From: Anagrus nilaparvatae
Taxonomy: Eukaryota > Arthropoda > Insecta > Hymenoptera > Mymaridae
Reading direction: 5' to 3'
Length of the DNA stretch: 64,000 nucleotides
Assembly (NCBI GenBank): GCA_022575985.1
Contig: JAKSXM010000132.1
Span: 6,944,001 to 7,008,000 of the forward strand
The notes beneath the pieces were generated by a model. That model did not search any database. It was not told the origin of the DNA and saw only the letters and a list, made by a program, of their open reading frames with translations. The translations under genes were made by a program, and so were the position numbers. Positions 59,700 to 64,000 of the stretch are shown here, one piece after another. The first letter of the stretch is position 1; each line of letters starts with the position of its first letter.

Positions 59700-62600
59700 T
59701 TAATATTTTTCAATTGATTTAATAGGTTTGTGCGGTAATGCATAATAAAATTTTTGCCAAAAATATGGCTCACCCCATTTAATATAAGTGTTATTTTTTA
59801 AAAATGTTCTTAATTCTAAATCAATTTTATCAAATGAACCAATATCACCATAAATGATAATTATTACTCTAGTACGTTTATCAGTTAACATTTTTTGATA
59901 TGCGACTTTAAATTCTACCATACCCCAAATACTGTTTAAAAAATTTTCAGATAATACAATAACAGTACGTTTTGAATCATAAACAGATTTAAATATATTA
60001 TTTTGAATCCATTCACCAGCCAACCAATCACGTATATGAATACATAATTTGTATTTTTTTGGTCCATTTTCTAATTTTGGTAGTAATTCATTAATAACGT
60101 AATCTTCATCTTTATGTGAAAAACTTAAAAATACATCATATTTCATATCTTTGTCTAATTCGTCTTCGGTAACCCACCATAAACATAAATTTTTAGAATA
60201 TAAAAATATTTTTATTTCCTGTTCGTAACGATAAAATAATGCTACCAATGAACCAAATGTTAAACAACAAATTGAAATTACTGAACATATTATAATTATA
60301 AGCTCAATGTAAGTTGGGCATATTTCATCTCTGTCTAAATTAACTAATGGAATTCCATTACTATAACAAGTTATATTTTTAAGTTCTGTTATATTACGTT
60401 GATTTGATAATACAAAATAAAATAAATTTAATGTGGTACAATCGCATTCCCAAGGATTTTCGTGAAGCCTTAGTTTTTGAGATGAATTATTCCATTTATT
60501 GAGAACAGCCGAGTCGATGTATGATAATTCATTGTTATTCAATGCAAGTTCCTAGAAAAAATAAATTTTTTAATTATCAAAATTTTTTTATCAGAAAATA
60601 AGCTAATATAAAATTTTTGCATACCTCTAAATTTTTAGAAACGATTGTCTCATCAATTTTATTTATCATGTTATTAGATAAATCTAATACAACAACTTTT
60701 TCAAATCCATTTTTGTTCATATTAGGAGCACTTGTTAAAAGATTGTTTTGCAAATACAATTCAACTCTTGATACATTTCTTGAGTCAATAATTTCTGGTG
60801 GTTGAATTAAATTTTTATCAGTGCAATTGACAATTAAAGCATTATCATATGGTCTTAACCAACAATCACAATCTCCATATTCAGAGCATGGATCATCATA
60901 AAATGAAAATTCATTTTGTACTTTACATTTTAATTCATCAGTTCTTATATTTTTTAATTGTTTTTCTAAATATTCTTCTGGACCAGTACAATAAATTTCA
61001 TTGAAATCAAATTGAACATAATTTTTAACTGAATTATCCATGTCATCATTAATATATCTTAAAATATCAAAAATTTCACAACCACATTTTAATGGATTTT
61101 CATCAACATTGACATAAACATTTCTAGTTAAATTTTGTTGACTTGCTATTACTTCTAACATTGAAAAATCAATTGCTGTTATATTATTGTAGCTTAAATC
61201 CAAAATAACATTATTTGATAAAAATTGAAGATCTTCGCTCTGAAAAATAATTAAAAATTTTTAATAAAAAATTTCAAAAATATAAAAAATCATCAGCTAA
61301 TAAATAATATAATTTACCTGTAAATATGTGAACGAATTAAAACTTAAATCCAATTCTTTTAAATTGTAAAAGCTGATGATCCAATCACTGAATAAAACAC
61401 TAATATCATTATTAGCTAAATATAATTCTTCGAGTCGATGGCAATAATGTAAAGGTGATACTGGCCCAAGTATATCATAAATGTCATTATCCATTAATGT
61501 TAATTTATTATTTGATAAATCAGCATAGATTAAATTTTCTACATGTCTAAATGCTATTGGATTGATGTAAGTTAAATTATTATTTGACATGTTCAAATTT
61601 TCAAGTGATTCTAAACCAATGAACATATTCCTAGAATAAATAAAAAATATGAATTTAAAAAATATTTATTCAATTTAAAAAAAGAGCAAAAAAATTTAAA
61701 CTTACTCGTCAATTATTTCAAAATCATTTGTTGATAAATCAAGTGTAACCAAATTATTGTTTGTTTTAAAAATTCCATTTGGCAAATATTTTAAATTATT
61801 TGAGTATAAACTGAGATAATTTAAATTAAAAAGATTTTCAAAAATATTAATTGGTAATGATTCTAAATTATTTTGATCTAATGTTATATTTTTAATATTT
61901 ATTGAATTTTTAAACAAATCAGCTGGTAATTTTTTCAAACCGTTATTTGCTAATACAATAGATTCAAGTTCCGTTAAATTACTAAATAATTTTGATGGTA
62001 ATTCAGTTAAATTAACTTTATTATTCATTAATTTTATAACTTTAAGTTTTCTATTATTAATAAAAAGATTTTTTGGTAAATTTTTAAAATTATTAAAATT
62101 TAAATTTAAATAATTTAAATTAATTAAATCATAAAAAACTTTTGGTGTTAAATATTTGAGGTTATTTTGTTGTAAATCTAAAGATACTAAATTATTTAAA
62201 TTTTTAAATAATCCATTTTCTATTATTGTTAAATTATTTCTCCATAAATTTAATACTTGTAAATTATCAAGTCCATCAAATATACCAATTTTTAAATTTA
62301 TTAAATTATTACAACCAAGTTCTAATGAAATTAATTCATTCGAATATTTAAAAAAATTTGATGGTATTGTAATATTTGTATTTCTCAATACTAAATTTTT
62401 TAATTTTGGTAGGCCTGTAAAAAAATTTAATTAAAAATTAAAAAATTCATTTATAAAAAAATTAAAATTTTTAGAATGAGCGGCAAAAGCGACGCGCCGG
62501 AGACCACGTGTTAAAAAATTCTACGAATAAACATGGCGCCAAATCTTTTTTACTACTCATTCCAAAACAACAATAAAATAAATATTTACCTTTTAAAAAA

Positions 62601-62914
62601 TGATCATCAACATTGCTACCAATATAATTATCAGATAAAACAAGTTTTGTTAAATCTTGATATTGTTCAAATTCTTTAGCGTATAAATCTTCATAACCAA
62701 TATCTTTAATAATGATAGTATCGATTGATTTATTTAAACCAAAAAGTTCCATCATACGCCCATTTTTACAATATATTTTGTATTGATTTAATGCTTCTTC
62801 GTAACACAAACATTTTAAATTAGCTTCACATTTGAAATTATTTGTTAATTGTGAACATTTTGATATTATGTTTAATAATAAAAATATTTTTAATAAATTT
62901 AATTGATAATGCAT
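59700..62914 (-). CDS. Toll-like receptor (LRR, transmembrane, TIR)
   Basis: Five coding exons on the minus strand: 62914-62590, 62414-61706, 61630-61318, 61239-60625, 60551-59700. Total 2814 nt, 937 residues, phases consistent and no internal stop. Order: signal peptide (MHYQLNLLKIFLLLNIISKC), roughly 15-18 leucine-rich repeats, a first cysteine cap (NPLKCGCEIFDIL...YCTGP), a mid-ectodomain N-cap-like cluster (PCSEYGDCDCW), more LRRs, and a second cap (NPWECDCTTLNLF). Then a transmembrane helix (about 735-761, ELIIIICSVISICCLTFGSL) and an intracellular TIR domain (about 790-925) with YDVFLSFSHKDEDYV, RDWLAGEWIQNNIF and the late FW box. Two separated cysteine clusters are the Drosophila Toll (multiple-cysteine-cluster) architecture. 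The family binds Spätzle cytokines and signals via MyD88 to NF-κB factors in development and antifungal/antibacterial defence. Which insect Toll paralogue this is needs phylogeny. Confidence 0.95.
62474..62562. mobile_element. short MITE in Toll intron 1
   Basis: GAATGAGCGGCAAAAGCGAC...GCGCC at the left pairs imperfectly with GGCGCC...TTTTTTACTACTCATTC at the right. This 89-bp, distinctly GC-richer block lies in an otherwise almost purely A/T 175-bp intron (62415-62589). Read without splicing it extends exon 1 by a short nonsense frame. No coding content. Confidence 0.55.
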
Positions 62915-63880
62915 TTTGTTTTACTGAAAAAAAAATACAAATAAATTTTTTTTATAAAATTTTATACGAGCACAAATATTTATTTTAATTTTTTTAATTA
63001 ATTAAAAATCAACAATTTATTTACTAAAACGCGTTTACTTACTGTAAAGTAATTAATTATTGAAGTAAAAAACTAATTTTTAAATAACACAACACACAAC
63101 TTGAAACACACACCTGAATTACAGAAATTATTCATGTGTTATGAATAGTAAGACACTTGTTTGTAAACTAAAACAAAATATTCAACAAGCGCATTTATTT
63201 TTCTCAAAACTAAAAATTTCCATGTCTAAGAAACAACATGATTGGTTGAAAATTTTATTATTTAAATAACACGTGATTTTAATCTAAAAACTGTATCTAT
63301 TTCGAAAAATTCTATCCTCTTAGAAAATAATAAACCGCATCTTTAAATAATGCATAGGTACTTATTTTTAAAAGGGGGATGATGTTTTTAATATTTAAGA
63401 GTATTTTATGTCAATACAAAGCGCTGGGCGTATTAGAGGATTATTTTTAACATTCAAAGTTTTGTCTATCTACACAAACCATCACAAACACTATAGAGCT
63501 TGTATTTTAACTTCAATGTAACAATAAAAATAAATTTTTGAAATGCGTAGTTTAAAAACTGAATTTCTATTTATTTTTTTTAAATTCTTTCAACCATGGA
63601 AATTTAAAAACAATACAAATTTAAAAACGTGGGTTGAACTATGAGTATTAATAGAAAATTTAACTATACGGAAAAATAATTAGGCCCCACGCTAGAAAAA
63701 TATATGAAATAAAATTCTACTTGCCGAAAATAGTAACTACAGTTACGGTAAACAGATTTTTTTTCAGTGTAGGCAAAATATAATATTATAAATCGTATTA
63801 TAATAAAAAGAAAATTATTGTCACAAGATAAAAAACTTCTAAAATAAAATATAATTTTTTATTATAAAACCTATGTGGGA
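62915..63880. other. upstream region of Toll, no other gene seen
   Basis: Probably holds the promoter and 5' UTR of the minus-strand Toll gene. I cannot identify a core promoter. ATTCATGTG..ATGAAT-type short hairpins occur near 63130. No gene. Confidence 0.35.
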
Positions 63881-63892
63881 ACATTTTTTTCT

Positions 63893-64000
63893 TGTCAGTG
63901 GCCAGAAAGCACGTATTTCCCGGTTGCAGCGCAATTCGAAAATACGTGTTTTCTAGCCACTGAGGCCACTGACGAAGAAAAATAATGTTTTGGCCTCGGC
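63893..64000. repeat. palindromic element running to the window edge
   Basis: TTTTTCTTGTCAGTGGCCAG + AAAGCACGTATTTC at the left pairs with GAAAATACGTGTTTTCTAGC...GGCCACTGACGAAGAAAAA at the right. The core is GGTTGCAGCGCAATTCG. The right arm has a duplicated CCACTGA. Related to the shorter palindrome at 946-1022. The outer border may lie beyond the window. Confidence 0.75.

Noticed and set aside
1..64000. Integrated virus or polydnavirus segment
   Set aside because: No viral structural or replication gene is recognisable. The BTB, Toll and neprilysin genes are ordinary insect genes, and the repeats are transposable elements.

Overview
This is AT-rich eukaryotic nuclear DNA. Genes are split by short introns with GT..AG borders, and there are insect-type repeats (R1-like LINEs, a Ty1/copia element, hAT- and Tc1/mariner-type non-autonomous elements). 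An arthropod Toll receptor and secreted M13 metalloproteases indicate an insect. AT-richness, a tandem pair of signal-peptide neprilysins and an intronless BTB gene would fit a parasitoid wasp (Braconidae), but that placement is inference.

Layout. At 0.5-0.6 kb lies a tRNA-like SINE head. At 1.2-4.2 kb lies a neprilysin-like pseudogene that lacks one exon and carries several stops and frameshifts; its intact tandem paralogue (9 exons, 721 residues, all catalytic residues present) is at 6.1-9.8 kb. From 10 to 17 kb there are tandem repeats: a ~27-bp minisatellite, a ~468-bp higher-order satellite, a CA microsatellite and a 29-bp array of near-palindromes. An R1-like LINE relic lies at 17.6-18.2 kb. 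A defective copia element with paired 213-bp LTRs occupies 20.97-25.49 kb. A 1.14-kb foldback element follows at 25.8-26.9 kb. Relics of R1 and of a jockey-type LINE lie at 28.2-28.5 and 35.2-38.6 kb, the latter nested and interrupted. A 3.44-kb palindromic element with hAT-type ends and an 8-bp target duplication fills 50.5-53.9 kb. A BTB/POZ gene lies at 55.1-56.0 kb, and a five-exon Toll receptor gene on the minus strand occupies 59.7-62.9 kb.

Only three genes look functional: the second neprilysin (+), the BTB gene (+) and Toll (-). They do not form an obvious functional cluster. The neprilysin pair records a tandem duplication followed by decay of the upstream copy. Most of the rest is non-coding and shows an unusual density of foldback elements of many families. 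Several inserted into one another or into gene introns, so their order of arrival can be read.
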